Shown here piece by piece: positions 1 through 11,224 of a DNA stretch of 64,000 nt. A program made the position numbers and the translations under genes. This DNA is from Cydia pomonella (lineage: Eukaryota > Arthropoda > Insecta > Lepidoptera > Tortricidae). The stretch spans positions 16,858,019-16,922,018 of the forward strand of contig NC_084705.1 in the NCBI RefSeq assembly GCF_033807575.1, read 5' to 3'. How positions within the stretch are numbered: the stretch's first letter is position 1; each line of letters starts with the position of its first letter. Under the pieces are notes generated by a model that did not search any database, was not told where the DNA came from, and worked only from the letters and a program-made list of their open reading frames with translations.

Positions 1-657
1 AGGGTCTCATGATGGAGTCAGGAGTTGGTCACCAGAACTCCTAATCTACTCATCATAACTCCATCGTGTTTGGGTTCAATAGATTTGCCCTGATGAACAC
101 CATCGATCTAGATGAGGTCCAGGGTCTCATGATGGAGTCAGGAGTTGGTCACCAGAACTCCTAAACTACTCATCATAACCTCATCGTGTTTGGGCTCAAT
201 AGATTTGCCCTGACGAGCATCATCAATCTAGATAAAGTCCAGGGTCTCATGATGGAGTCAGGAGTTGGTCACTAGAACTCCTAATCTACTCATTATAATT
301 CCAACGTGTTTGGGCTCAAAAGATTTGCCCTGACGAGCACCATCGATCTAGATGAGGTCCAGGGTCTCATGATGGAGTCAGGAGTTGGTCACCAGAACTC
401 CTAAACTACTCATCATAACCTCATCGTGTTTGGGCTCAATAGATTTGCCCTGTCGAGCATCATCAATCTAGATAAAGTCAGGGTCTCATGATGGAGTCAG
501 GAGTTGGTCACTAGAACTCCTAATCTACTGATTATAATTCCAACGTGTTTGGGCTCAAAAGATTTGCCCTGACGAGCACCATCGATCTAGATGAGGTCCA
601 GGGTCTCATGATGGACTCAGTAGTTGGTCACCAGAACTCCTAATCTATTCATCATAA
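1..657 (+). repeat. 120-bp satellite array, first orientation
   Basis: About five and a half head-to-tail copies of a 120-bp unit, each opening with AGGGTCTCATGATGGAGTCA. One unit has lost a base (around 480), so the register slips by one. Units differ by a few substitutions and alternate between two subtypes (CTAATCTACT and CTAAACTACT). Each unit holds a short inverted repeat, GGAGTT and AACTCC around GGTCACC. The array runs off the left edge of the window. Confidence 0.97.
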
Positions 658-2575
658 TGGTAATTTGATGGTGCTTGTCGGAGTAAATCTATTGAGCCCA
701 AACACGATGGAGTTATGATAAATAGATTACGAGTTCTGGTGACCAACTCCTGACTCCATCATGAGACCCTGGACTTCATCTAGATCGATGGTACTCGTCA
801 GGGCAAATCTTTTGAGCCCAAACACGATGGAATTATAATGAGTAGATTAGGAGTTCTAGTGACCAACTCCTGACTCCATCATGAGACCCTGAACATCATC
901 TAGATTGATGGTGCTCGTGAGGGCAAATCTATTGAGCCCAAACACGATGGAGTTATGATGAGTAGATTAGGAATTATGGTGACCAACTCCTGACTCCATC
1001 ATGAGACCCTGGACTTCATCTAGATCGATGGTACTCGTCAGGGCAAATCTTTTGAGCCCAAACACGATGGAATTATAATGAGTAGATTAGGAGTTCTAGT
1101 GACCAACTCCTGACTCCATCATGAGACCCTGTACATCATCTAGATTGATGGTGCTCGTGAGGGCAAATCTATTGAGCCCAAACACGATGGAGTTATGATG
1201 AGTAGATTAGGAATTATGGTGACCAACTCCTGACTCCATCATGAGACCCTGGACTTCATCTAGATCGATGGTACTCGTCAGGGCAAATCTTTTGAGCCCA
1301 AACACGATGGAATTATAATGAGTAGATTAGGATTTCTGGTGACCAACTCCTGACTCCATCATGATACCCTGGACTTCATCTAGATCGATGGTACTCGTCA
1401 GGGCAAATCTTTTGAGCCCAAACACGATGGAATTATAATGAGTAGATTAGGAGTTCTAGTGACCAACTCCTGACTCCATCATGAGACCCTGAACATCATC
1501 TAGATTGATGGTGCTCGTCAGGGCAAATCTTTTGAGCCCAAACACGATGGAATTATAATGAGTAGATTAGGAGTTCTAGTGACCAACTCCTGACTCCATC
1601 ATGAGACCCTGAACATCATCTAGATTGATGGTGCTCGTGAGGGCAAATCTATTGAGCCCAAACACGATGGAGTTATGATGAGTAGATTAGGAATTATGGT
1701 GACCAACTCCTGACTCCATCATGAGACCCTGGACTTCATCTAGATCGATGGTACTCGTCAGGGCAAATCTTTTGAGCCCAAACACGATGGAATTATAATG
1801 AGTAGATTAGGAGTTCTAGTGACCAACTCCTGACTCCATCATGAGACCCTGAACATCATCTAGATGGATGGTGCTCGTGAGGGCAAATCTATTGAGCCCA
1901 AACACGATGGAGTTATGATGAGTAGATTAGGAATTATGGTGACCAACTCCTGACTCCATCATGAGACCCTGGACTTCATCTAGATCGATGGTACTCGTCA
2001 GGGCAAATCTTTTGAGCCCAAACACGATGGAATTATAATGAGTAGATTAGGATTTCTGGTGACCAACTCCTGACTCCATCATGATACCCTGGACTTCATC
2101 TAGATCGATGGTACTCGTCAGGGCAAATCTTTTGAGCCCAAACACGATGGAATTATAATGAGTAGATTAGGAGTTCTAGTGACCAACTCCTGACTCCATC
2201 ATGAGACCCTGAACATTATCTAGATTGATGGTGCTCGTGAGGGCAAATCTATTGAGCCCAAACACGATGGAGTTATGATAAGTAGATTAGGAATTATGGT
2301 GACCAACTCCTGACTCCATCATGAGACCCTGGACTTCATCTAGATCGATGGTACTCGTCAGGGCAAATCTTTTGAGCCCAAACACGATGGAATTATAATG
2401 AGTAGATTAGGATTTCTGGTGACCAACTCCTGACTCCGTCATGACACCCTGGACTTCATCTAGATCGATGGTGTTCGTCAGGGCAAATATTTTGAGCCCA
2501 AGCACGATGGAATTATAATGAGTAGATTAGGAGTTCTGGTGACCAACTCCTGACTCCATCATAAGAACCTGGATG
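658..2575 (-). repeat. 120-bp satellite array, inverted orientation
   Basis: About sixteen copies of the same 120-bp unit in reverse complement, in near-perfect register. Three subtypes can be told apart by the segment before GACCAACTCC: GAGTTCTAGT (A), GAATTATGGT (B) and GATTTCTGGT (C, usually with ATGATACCCT instead of ATGAGACCCT). From 771 the order is A B A B C A h B A B C A B C A'. The unit at 1491 (h) begins like B and continues like A, so it looks recombinant. This is a higher-order satellite structure. The last unit decays near 2575. Confidence 0.97.
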
Positions 2576-2636
2576 GACTTCATTCGGGTCAAAAATAATA
2601 ATACAAACCCTAACGTGATTTCAAATAACACTGAAA

Positions 2637-3075
2637 CTCTATAGCACTAATGTGCGCAAACGATTGGCATCTTGACTACGCAGCATGGGTGCGTAGCCAC
2701 CATGCCAATCGATACGACAACGAAACACTATCTGTCTCTCTCTCGTACTAATATGCACAAATGATTGGCATCTTGGCTGGGCAGCATGGGTGCGTAGCCA
2801 ACATGCCAAACGTTTACGATACGACAAGGAAACACTATCTGTTTCTCTATCGCACTAATATGCGCAATCGATTGGCTTCTTGGCTAGGTATCATGGGTGC
2901 GTAGCCAACATGCCAATCGTTTACGATACGACAACGAAACACTACTCTCTCTCTATCGCACTAATATACGCAAACGATTGGTATTTTGGCTAGGCACTAA
3001 GCAAGTGTGTGGCCAACATGCCAATCGTTTACGATACGACAACGAAACACTATCTGTCTCTCTATCGCACTAATA
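2637..3075. repeat. Tandem array of about 105-bp hairpin-forming units (four copies)
   Basis: Four diverged copies, starting near 2640, 2745, 2850 and 2955, share CACTAATRTGCGCAA-type starts and ACGATACGACAACGAAACAC-type ends. In each unit GATTGGCAT and CTTGGCT near the start face AGCCAAC and ATGCCAATC further on, so a single strand folds into a long imperfect hairpin. It looks like a tandemly amplified MITE. The short minus-strand ORF across it is not a credible gene. Confidence 0.85.
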
Positions 3076-3699
3076 TACTTTATTTATACCTGCAGTCATT
3101 TAGTAACTTCTTCATTTTCCATTGGTGTGAAAGAGACAGAATAAAGAGCAAGGGTTATAGTACACTCTGTAGTCTGTACACTTAGTAGTAGTGTACATAA
3201 AAAAAAAAACTACTGTGCATATACAATAAAATAAAGAGTGCCCATATGATATCATATGACACTAAAATTAATGTTGCTTGAAATTATATTGAAAACTATC
3301 AAGATTATTCTAGTCTGCATTGAAACGCGCGTCGCGTTGCCGGCGCTCGCGTACCGAGCGCCAACGCCATCTATCGAGCGTTATTTCGTGAAATCGGAGA
3401 ACGCTCCAAGGATTAAGGGCTCTTAAGTGTACTCTTTATTTTATCAGGATGTTTTTCTAGAGTTTCTACTACTTGTTTGGGTAAGCTGTTCAGGATATTA
3501 GTCACTATACATACATGTTCATGGGCTAAAATTTTAGGGGGGATTGTTGAGAACGTTTGTATGAAAAAATAACCACTAATGCTTCCTCTAACGCTAACTA
3601 TCTCGGTTTGCATTCTTAAGAAGCCATGGCGATTTAATCCCAAGAATTGGCGCAGGCAATAGTTTTTTTTTTAGCAATTTAACTGTCTCCTGATTTTCA
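3076..3699. other. Non-coding, no gene recognised
   Basis: AT-rich sequence. It contains a perfect 16-bp palindrome CATATGATATCATATG near 3243 and a short GC-rich patch near 3325-3380 with an inverted pair GGCGCTCG and CGAGCGCC. A 76-codon minus-strand ORF (3413-3643) matches no family I recognise and has no supporting features. Confidence 0.5.
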
Positions 3700-3709
3700 A
3701 ACAAAGACA

Positions 3710-3795
3710 AGAACAAGGCGCATTCTCATTGGGATTAGTCTGGTGTCCTCAATTTGTTTTCCTTCATCGAAAAGCGACTGGGAAATATCAAATAT
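3710..3795 (-). mobile_element. SINE fragment (family A), degraded
   Basis: In the minus orientation this matches the body of the SINE at 16746-17006 and 38828-39152. Shared words include TTGGGATTAGTC, TTTTCCTTCA and CGAAAAGCGACTGG followed by AAATATCAAAT. The tRNA-like head is missing. Confidence 0.6.
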
Positions 3796-5909
3796 TCAAG
3801 CAGTAAGTACTAATTTCCGCTGTAATACTTATATAAATAACAAGACTTTATTTTCAATATCAGTGTGAAGCCCCATTGCATCTCTGTTCTTTCATTTAAG
3901 TATAAAGTTGTCTACATTCCGGGTATGGTAGTTCAGCGCGGTAGTTATAATGTAGTATCGGTGCGGTGTGTGATTCTATTTCCTGTGTGTACTGTGTAGG
4001 TAAGCGTGCAGTTAGGTATATTGTTAGACGGATTTTTTAATGAAATGATTGCTTTATAATCTGCATAAAAAAACAGTAGTTAATATATGACGTACCTTAC
4101 TTGATATTTAATTTGAGTGTATTAAGTGTAACTTGTGAAATGGTTTTAGAAGTAGGTAACTTGATTTTCTGTACTTATTATGGTATATTAGTATTTACGC
4201 AATGTTGATATGCGACGTAGGGTATTAATTAAAGATACAACGAATATTCGGCAACTAAACGGAATTCGGCCGTAACAGCTGTTCATCTGCTGCTATCTAG
4301 CAGCATGGAATCTGCAATGGTAGTAAAGTATTTATTAATATTTTACCACTACTGAATAGATAACCTCGTGACACTTACGTTGACTCCAGGAAAACTTCCG
4401 GGAACAGCCTAATGTCCTACTTAGAGCTTATTAGGTTCCACCGAATTACTTGAACTCGGCACGGTTCGTTAAGGATAATGGTTTCTCGTAGTATCTTATG
4501 GACGCATTTGTGTGCCTCCAATTTAGTACTTACTTGAATCTACCCTTAACTAAGTAATGTTGTGTACCTACCTTTCGAAATAAGGTTTTTTAATATTTAA
4601 GAATGTATTTCTGATACTTAGGATTTCAATTTGTCGAGTAAAATGGAATTTAAAAGTGTTTTATCCCTCTAGATATACTTAGGTACCATTATAAGATTTT
4701 CTGTCTGTAAGTTTTGCCTTGGTAGTTTTATATATTTTGAGAGTTTTATAGTGAACCTGTAATATGTGGCAATAAAAAAATCTTATTCTTATTCTTGCTA
4801 TGAGTTTTTTATAGGTTGACCATATTCTACGAGAAGTAAATATAGGTAAGTCATACAGAATAATACATAAATTGCTGTCTTATATGGGCTAGAAAATGGT
4901 AGCAAATAAAAAAACAGCCTTTGATAAGGTGATAAGACAATAATGATACTTGATATTTTTTTCGTTATAGTTGTAATACATATTAGAAATGCAAATTTGA
5001 CTCTGTATTTATCTGCATTGTTTTCAAGGCTATGTCAATAAACCGCCTGTAATGAAAGAATATCTACTAACGAAATTGAAGGCGAGATTTGTTTAAGAAC
5101 TCTCTAATGTAACTGCCTGTAAAATATATACATATTTTGATAGTTTTATTCATTACTTACCTACTTGAAAACTTGTACAATATTTTTCCGTTGTATATTT
5201 AATATATATAATTAAAGTTTGAATCGGAATAAGTGTACGCGACGAAGTCGTACGTGTATACAGAAGACGCACGTAAAGGCATGAAAAGCAGATACTCATT
5301 AGGCAGGCATTAATCAAGTATATATATATTTTAATAACAATATAATGAAAATAGTAAATATCAAGATACTAAAAGTATCACTAATTTATAGCTTGAATTA
5401 AATAAATTGTTGAGTAACATTCCTGGAATTGTAGGCATCCATAGGTTATGGACATCGCTTATCATCTGACGTTGTATAAAAAAACCTTAGGTCGTATGAC
5501 TTAGTGACAATAAAATAATGCATAACTCTCAAGGGAATAAAATGGCATAATTCTCGCTAAACCTGTGCGTGAAATAGCAAACTGCACGCTGTGTGAACAA
5601 GAGAGATCAAATGGAACTTGTAATAAACGCTACTTACGCTGTTCTTGCACTGTCGGTTGATGACTGTGGTTGATCCTTTTATTTTCCCTGATATATTTAT
5701 ATTTTTCTGTATCAAACGAAGTAAAAGTATCGTTTGGGCTGTATCAAGTCTCACAAACACATTACTAAATCTCCGGAATTGGCACTGTTGGACCCGTAAT
5801 AGCCTCGGGAAGTAGGAACAAGTTGTTTTTGTTAGGTTGTTGGTAGGTACTAAAAATGCTTACTTCGAAATGTCAATAAAACCCTGTACGTTACTTACAT
5901 GCAATATTA
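3796..5909. other. Long AT-rich non-coding stretch
   Basis: No ORF of note, no RNA gene and no clear repeat boundary was found in about 2.1 kb. The sequence is AT-rich with many stops in all frames. It may be intronic to CASK or intergenic. Confidence 0.5.
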
Positions 5910-6170
5910 TACACCGTGTTTTTATTGAATTCTTCGGGGTATCGGTAAGTACGTTTAAGGAAACTAAATGACATGGTTAATAAAAAAAAATGTTATTTTT
6001 TTAACTATTTTTATGTTTTGTTATAAAAACTAATTAAATGTTGCATATAGCGTTGTTGTAACATGGGCATTACATTTAACTCAACCAAGCAATTGAAAAC
6101 TGTGACATATCAATGTCATTTCGAACATCGATCGTCCGAGATAGTACTTACGTTTAGTAGCAAAGGATGA
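5910..6170. repeat. End of a CACCGTG-terminated DNA element
   Basis: It starts at a TA dinucleotide followed by CACCGTGTTTTTATTGAAT. The next 250 bp are an inverted, diverged copy of 51040-51343; shared words include TTCGGGGTAT, GACATATCAATG and GATCGTCCGAGATA. One terminus is visible, with no matching second terminus nearby, so this is a partial element. Confidence 0.65.
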
Positions 6171-6196
6171 ATAATTTATTTTAGTGTTATAATTTT

Positions 6197-6342
6197 GGCC
6201 CAATTCGAACTTTAAGATACGTCAAATATAGATCTGGACACGATACGATACTTCAACGAAACGTTACTTTTGACATTGACATATCCGATCCATATCGTAT
6301 CTAGACCTAATATTTAACGTATCTTAAAGTTCGAATCGGGCC
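6197..6342. mobile_element. MITE with about 40-bp terminal inverted repeats
   Basis: The left end GGCCCAATTCGAACTTTAAG is mirrored by the right end, CTTAAAGTTCGAATCGGGCC. The arms continue inward through GATACGT. It is non-coding and foldback in structure. Confidence 0.8.
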
Positions 6343-6420
6343 GTTACTTTATATATGGGAACGTTTTAACGCGGATTATTATATAAAATTTTGGAAATCA
6401 TAGTATCGAACATAGAGGCA

Positions 6421-6560
6421 AACCAAAATAAGTTGGCAGCGTTTTGATGGCCCGGACGGTGCACGGGTTATTTTAAACGTCAAACTTCTATGAAATTATG
6501 ACGTTTACTTGACACTTGCACCGTCTGGACTATCAGGGTCGCTGCCAACTTATCTTTGTG
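6421..6560. mobile_element. MITE, foldback type
   Basis: AAATAAGTTGGCAGCG at the left is mirrored by CGCTGCCAACTTATCTTT at the right. Inner arms pair GGACGGTGCA with TGCACCGTC-like sequence and AAACGTCA with TGACGTTT. It lies 80 bp from the preceding MITE and is unrelated to it. Confidence 0.8.
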
Positions 6561-6649
6561 CGACTCTAAACAATTAAGCAGTCAAATGCGAATGTTTTCT
6601 ATACGCATGTCGAACTATTTTGCACGTCAAAAAGACTAGTAGGTACACA

Positions 6650-7620
6650 TAATGTATGTATGTATGTATGTATGTATATACTTCATTGTACATAGAAATA
6701 AAAACACGAAAAACACAGTTACAGAGTAAATTAAATACAACAAAGGCGAACTTATCCCTGTATGGGATCTCTTCCAGTTAACCTTTGAGGAAATGAGTAA
6801 AACAGAAGTAACGGTGAATGAATGACAAACACAAACAAAAGTGTACAATCACTGAAATTAATGAAATGCACGTTTTGAATACACATTGATACAAATATAC
6901 ATAGATAGAAAAATAACCATAAAATAATGCATACATATATATATAAATAAAAATAAATAAATATTCAATATATAATATAAATAAATATGAATTCGAACCA
7001 GAAAAGTAAAGGAAATTAAAAAAGTAGAAGTACTCCAAAGAACTAGGAAGTCGTAACCAAAGTATCGGAAAGCCACAATTTTTTAAGCTTCTCCTTGAGT
7101 GATGCTACAGGTTGGGATTGCCTCACGGACACCGGAATCTCGTTCCATAACTTGACGGCATGGACAGTAAAGGATTTCTTGTATGTGCGCGTCGTATTGG
7201 AAGGAATCGTGAGTAAAAGATTGGTGCTTGATCGAAGGCGATGACCACTACCAGCAGCTAAATAACTAAACCTTTCGGAAAGGTAAGGTGGCGAAGCAGG
7301 ATTAAATAGAACATTGAAAAGCAATGATAGGACATGCACATCTCGTCGACGACGAATCGGAAGCCAGCCAAGCTGCGATCGAAACTGGGATACATGATCA
7401 AACTTACGTAGACCGAAGAAAAATGTAATTTGTGGAAACAGTAGTGGTCAGTAAAATACCTATCATTGTTTAAACAAACGACTTTCCCTCCACTTTTATC
7501 TCTCAAAACCAGAAAATTTATAGTAGGTTCTACAAGCCCGACGCATAATATTAGCAACATGGTGGAATTTACAGCGGACATGTAGAAGGGAACATTAAAT
7601 TCTAATACGTGAGAAAAAGT
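6650..7620 (-). pseudogene. Non-LTR retrotransposon 3' end: RT C-terminus plus 3' UTR
   Basis: On the minus strand the decayed reading frame around 7380-7043 gives LGWLPIRRRRDVHVL, then LLFNVLFNP, then KKSFTVHAVKLWNEIPVSVR. This pattern is typical of the tail of insect non-LTR (jockey/CR1-like) reverse transcriptases. Stops and frame breaks occur upstream of about 7380. A 3' UTR follows, with ATCCCATACAGGGATAAG and GTTCGCCTTTGTTG, and the copy ends in a (CATA)n run at 6651-6676. The copy is 5'-truncated and not functional. Clade assignment is from recall of the motif style and would need a search. Confidence 0.75.
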
Positions 7621-8134
7621 ACGAAATTTAACGGAACACTGGAGTTGGATTAGTTCGTAGAATGTTGCCTTTATGAATGATAATGACGGAATTTTATGTG
7701 TGTTTTACTTTTAATACTAATTACATTACATTCATTACACAGGGTATTTTTTTTGCTCAAATATAATCGGAGCTTAACAAAGTAACATTAAAATACTTTA
7801 TCAAATCTATGTATGGAAAATGGGCGCTAGTGTTGGTGATGTTCCCTCAACTTTGCGACTTTGTAAGCAGTTGACCACCTGCATGAAATACATGTAATAT
7901 AATTAATTGATTAGGATAGAAAATATTCTTTAGCGGCCTTATTATTCCGGTAAGGTTAAAATTCAGGTCATTTTGGTCTCGCAAAAAACGTTCGTTTATA
8001 CCTTGTAAGAAATACCTTTAGCCTTACCACGATTGCCTTAGCAGTGTCAAACTGACATATTCGCTAACGTTTGCGTAACTTACGAGTACCAACGAGATGC
8101 ATAGAATAGTATATTATGATACAAGTGTGCTAAG
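7621..8134. other. Non-coding, nothing recognised
   Basis: AT-rich sequence between a LINE fragment and a hairpin repeat, with no coding or RNA signal. Confidence 0.5.
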
Positions 8135-8207
8135 TTGGTCATTACACACGAGGCGCGCGAGCTGTAAGCGAGCCCGCAATAAGAAAGCCGATGTGTGTAA
8201 TGACCAA
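8135..8207. repeat. Perfect 15-bp inverted repeat (hairpin)
   Basis: TTGGTCATTACACAC at 8135-8149 is exactly mirrored by GTGTGTAATGACCAA at 8193-8207, around a 43-nt GC-rich loop. It is probably the core of a MITE and lies just outside the DD37D transposon. Confidence 0.8.
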
Positions 8208-8272
8208 TGCACACGCGTTTCATACGACGTTTTTCAACACACTTGCGAGGAAAAAACAAAACTTATAAATTA

Positions 8273-9575
8273 CACCGTGTCCAATAAGTTCGAATACAGT
8301 TATGATCCTTAATAAAATAAATTTACGCGTAGTTTATGTTATGAAAATTATATTAAATGAAAGCCACATTTATATATAATATTTACAACAAATGTTTTGG
8401 AATAACTCCACCTTTAACTTTTTTTACAAGTTTCAAACGTTTCTCAAAAGAGTCACAAGCGGCACGCACCGCATCCATCGGCATATCGTCCCATATTTGC
8501 ATGATAACCTTTTTAAAATGGCTCAGGTTTGCGACTTTATAATTATTTAGTTTCGAGAGCATGTATGACCATACGAAATAATCTAGTACGTTTAAATCTG
8601 GAGAACTTGGTGGCCATTCAGTTTTCGGCAAAAAATCGGTCAAATTAGCCTTGCACCAAGCTTGAACAGCGTTTGCCGTATGCGACGGAGCTCCGTCTTG
8701 TTGGAAAACATAATAATCGTCTGCAAACATATTTTTTAAATTTGGGGCAACATTTTTCTCCAAAACCTCCGATTTATAGTATGCCGCATTGATTTTGACG
8801 CCTTTATCAATAAAAACTAGAGGCAGTTTGCCCCTCTTACAAAGAGCACCCCAAACCATCACTGATGGTGAGCTCTGGAACCTAGGCACATTCTTTTCAT
8901 ACTCTGGAATGTCTTCTATCCGTGCTGCCCACAACCGGTCGTTCTGGGCGTTATGAGGCTGCTCTAACACAAAGAGTTTCTCGTCTGAGAAAACAAATTC
9001 GTCACCTGCGTGCCAAGAAAGTATGGTGCTACATCTTTCTACTCTCTTTTTCTTGGTTGCATCTGAAATGCCATGTACTTTTCGTTTTTTATAAGCATGA
9101 CATCCAAGATCTTTTTTCAATATATTATGTACAGATCCCCTGGAAATTTTCAGATCAGCAGCTAATTTTCTAATAGATCGGTGTTTTTTCCGCCGAATTC
9201 GCTCTCTTATAGCCTTTACCACTTTTTCAGTTCTAGCTGAGCGGGGCCGACCGGATCTTTTCCTGTCCTCTGTAGAAGAGATCTCTTTATACCTTTTTAT
9301 AGTAGTATAAACCAGATTCCGTTTAATTCCATGCGGTTGGAACGCCTTGAATATAGCACATGGCCTGTCGCCTTTAAGGAATTTTCTAATAATTTCTTCA
9401 CGAACGTACTTCATCGTGTATTCAAGCCAAACTAAAAATACGTGACTCATGAAATTATAGTACTATGTTTATGTCAATATACTTTTTAAATTAAAATAAG
9501 AATTTTATATCCAGCGATCCGTATGTCTATACAGCAAGTGCTAAAAGTTTGTATTCGAACTTATTGGACACGGTG
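8273..9575 (-). mobile_element. Complete DD37D mariner-like (maT-type) transposon
   Basis: The 1303-bp element is bounded by TA target duplications (8271-8272 and 9576-9577) and perfect terminal inverted repeats of about 25 bp starting CACCGTGTCCAATAAGTTCG. It carries one uninterrupted transposase ORF on the minus strand, with about 110 bp between the left TIR and the ORF end and about 100 bp beyond the start codon. Perfect TIRs, an intact TA duplication and an unbroken ORF suggest a young, possibly active copy. Confidence 0.93.
8383..9450 (-). CDS. Tc1/mariner-superfamily transposase, DD37D catalytic triad
   Basis: The 355-residue protein is the usual length for mariner-type transposases, which cut and paste their own element at TA dinucleotides in the nucleus. 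Residues about 14-125 form the paired-like helix-turn-helix DNA-binding region, with a GRPR linker at 67-70. The catalytic domain has Asp156 in FSDEKLF, Asp252 in QQDGAPSHT and Asp290 in SSPDLNVLDYF. There are 37 residues between the last two aspartates, which defines DD37D (maT family) rather than DD34D mariner or DD34E Tc1. Met13 (MKYVREEI) is an alternative start that fits the family N-terminus equally well. No stop or frameshift interrupts it. It is the only gene of the surrounding element and is not a host gene. Confidence 0.93.
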   Translation of the reverse strand: MSHVFLVWLEYTMKYVREEIIRKFLKGDRPCAIFKAFQPHGIKRNLVYTTIKRYKEISSTEDRKRSGRPRSARTEKVVKAIRERIRRKKHRSIRKLAADLKISRGSVHNILKKDLGCHAYKKRKVHGISDATKKKRVERCSTILSWHAGDEFVFSDEKLFVLEQPHNAQNDRLWAARIEDIPEYEKNVPRFQSSPSVMVWGALCKRGKLPLVFIDKGVKINAAYYKSEVLEKNVAPNLKNMFADDYYVFQQDGAPSHTANAVQAWCKANLTDFLPKTEWPPSSPDLNVLDYFVWSYMLSKLNNYKVANLSHFKKVIMQIWDDMPMDAVRAACDSFEKRLKLVKKVKGGVIPKHLL

Positions 9576-9577
9576 TA

Positions 9578-10130
9578 GATATTTTTTGCCAAATCAATTT
9601 TCAAAAAGGTGACTTACAGTTTTAACATCGAATAATTGCACCAAAGCGTGCTGGGCTTTTAGGCACTTATTCGCCAGTTCATTGAAGTAAGCTACCAACA
9701 CGTTTTGCAAGAAAGACTAGGCGTTATTGCTGATTTTCCATTGAATAAAAGTTTCAAATGCGGCCAATTATTTTTCACCCGATTTTGATGGTAAAAGGCT
9801 ATCGTTCTCGGCTCTTGCCTCTATTAGTATTACTGGCAGCGTCAATTTTATGTGTTCTTCATTTTCAATGCTTGAAAATGTCATTTTCTTCAATATATAA
9901 ACTAAAAACATGCAAAACTATTCCAATTATATGACAAATACGGAAAATGGCTGGCGCGTTATTTTTACGCACGATTGCAATGCGCGCGCAAGGCAAAGGC
10001 GCGAACGAAATCGACAAACAGCCATTTAAAAACATGTAAATAAGCTAATATTTTCATATTTCTATTCGACGGATGGAGATCAAATCGATAAAATGTCATG
10101 TTAATTCATAATGTAATTTACGAGATAATT
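9578..10130. other. Non-coding flank of the transposon
   Basis: Dispersed-repeat-like sequence without a coding frame. One GC-rich patch near 9950-10010 includes GCGCGCGCAAGG. No boundary could be fixed. Confidence 0.45.
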
Positions 10131-10420
10131 TAATCTATAAATTATGTTTGGTGTGACAAAACCTCTTTAAACTAACATCTGAAACCTAATAGTTGTTTTT
10201 AAAAAAATGTATTACTCGACCAAATTAAGAAGGCTCTGTTTCCGTGCATATTATTAGCAATCAGTTATCTTCTTAACTCGGTCGGATAATATAATGAAAA
10301 AGACCGAGTGTTATAATATACTGAAAAAGCACGCGTGTTTAATATCTAGGATTATGAGCCAAAAATCGGTGGAATATAATAGTCGTTTTGAGCAAGTGTG
10401 TTGAAAAGTAAGTTAGCTCT
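10131..10420. repeat. Dispersed repeat, inverted copy of 34045-34645
   Basis: Read in reverse complement this segment aligns with 34045-34645. Shared words include GCAAGTGTGTTGAAAA, AAAAAGCACGCGTGTTTAAT, CTAATAGTTGTTTTT-like sequence and ATAAATTATGTTTGG. The 34-kb copy carries an extra insertion that this one lacks. Confidence 0.8.
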
Positions 10421-10889
10421 CGCTAGCGAATACGTCAGTGTCAAACTGGTGGTAGCCGTACTTGAGTACCACCTGGGTTAAAGTGACAAAGGACATTACC
10501 ATTTACGTTTATTTTAAAGCAGCAATCAAATCGCCAAAAAATGCTAAATTACATTCGCTTAAATTGTTTTGATTGTGGGTGATTGTGGGTAGGTACTGCT
10601 TTTTCGCACTAGTGCGGGAATAAGCACTTTACGTGCCTATTTCGAAAGTTAAAAGGACCATATGTACTGTAAAACGTTGTACGATACACATGCGAATAGG
10701 CAATTCACAACAATATTAATTCGTAAAATACTCCCTTCGGTCGTGTTGTAATGTATCGCTACTCTTTGCGAATTTCCTACTTTCCGAACTTGTATCGTAA
10801 TACATTACGTTTTACAGTAGGTACATATGGCCCTTTAAAATTTCGACATAGTTACGTAATCTACTATTATATCATACGAGGATGGTAAT
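10421..10889. other. Non-coding, nothing recognised
   Basis: Imperfect inverted words GTACTGTAAAACG (near 10664) and CGTTTTACAGTAGGTAC (near 10808) bracket about 160 bp and suggest a foldback unit, but the ends are not clear. Confidence 0.4.
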
Positions 10890-11190
10890 GAACGACCCGA
10901 GTATGCAATATTCTTACACACAATGTTTTTCATCACACTTGCGAAGAAAAAACTAAATTTTAAGCAAAATAATTCTTGAATACAGTCACATATCAAATAT
11001 ACGTTTGTCATTTTGTAATTTATTGACAGGTTAGGCATCGAAGGCAGAGACCTATTCGGCATTCAGCCACGATTGAAAATCATTTAAAAATATGTTAAAC
11101 GGCTGTTAAATTAATCACATTAAATAATTTTAAACAAACAAAAATATTAAATTATAAACGTCAGTATTTTAAAAGTAAAACTTATTTAGG
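10890..11190. repeat. Dispersed repeat, inverted copy of 23240-23565
   Basis: Shared words in opposite orientation include ATTCAGCCACGATTGAAAAT, GGTTAGGCATCGAAGGCA-like sequence, AACGGCTGTTAAATTAA and CACACTTGCGAAGAAAAAAC. It is non-coding. The 75-codon minus ORF across it is not credible. Confidence 0.75.
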
Positions 11191-11200
11191 CTACTTACTA

Positions 11201-11224
11201 CTATAACTCCCTAGGGAGTTATAG
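11201..11224. repeat. Perfect 24-bp palindrome
   Basis: CTATAACTCCCT is followed directly by its exact reverse complement, with no spacer. Confidence 0.9.

Noticed and set aside
1..2575. CRISPR-like regular repeats
   Set aside because: Units are 120 bp head-to-tail with no unique spacers, in eukaryotic DNA; this is satellite.
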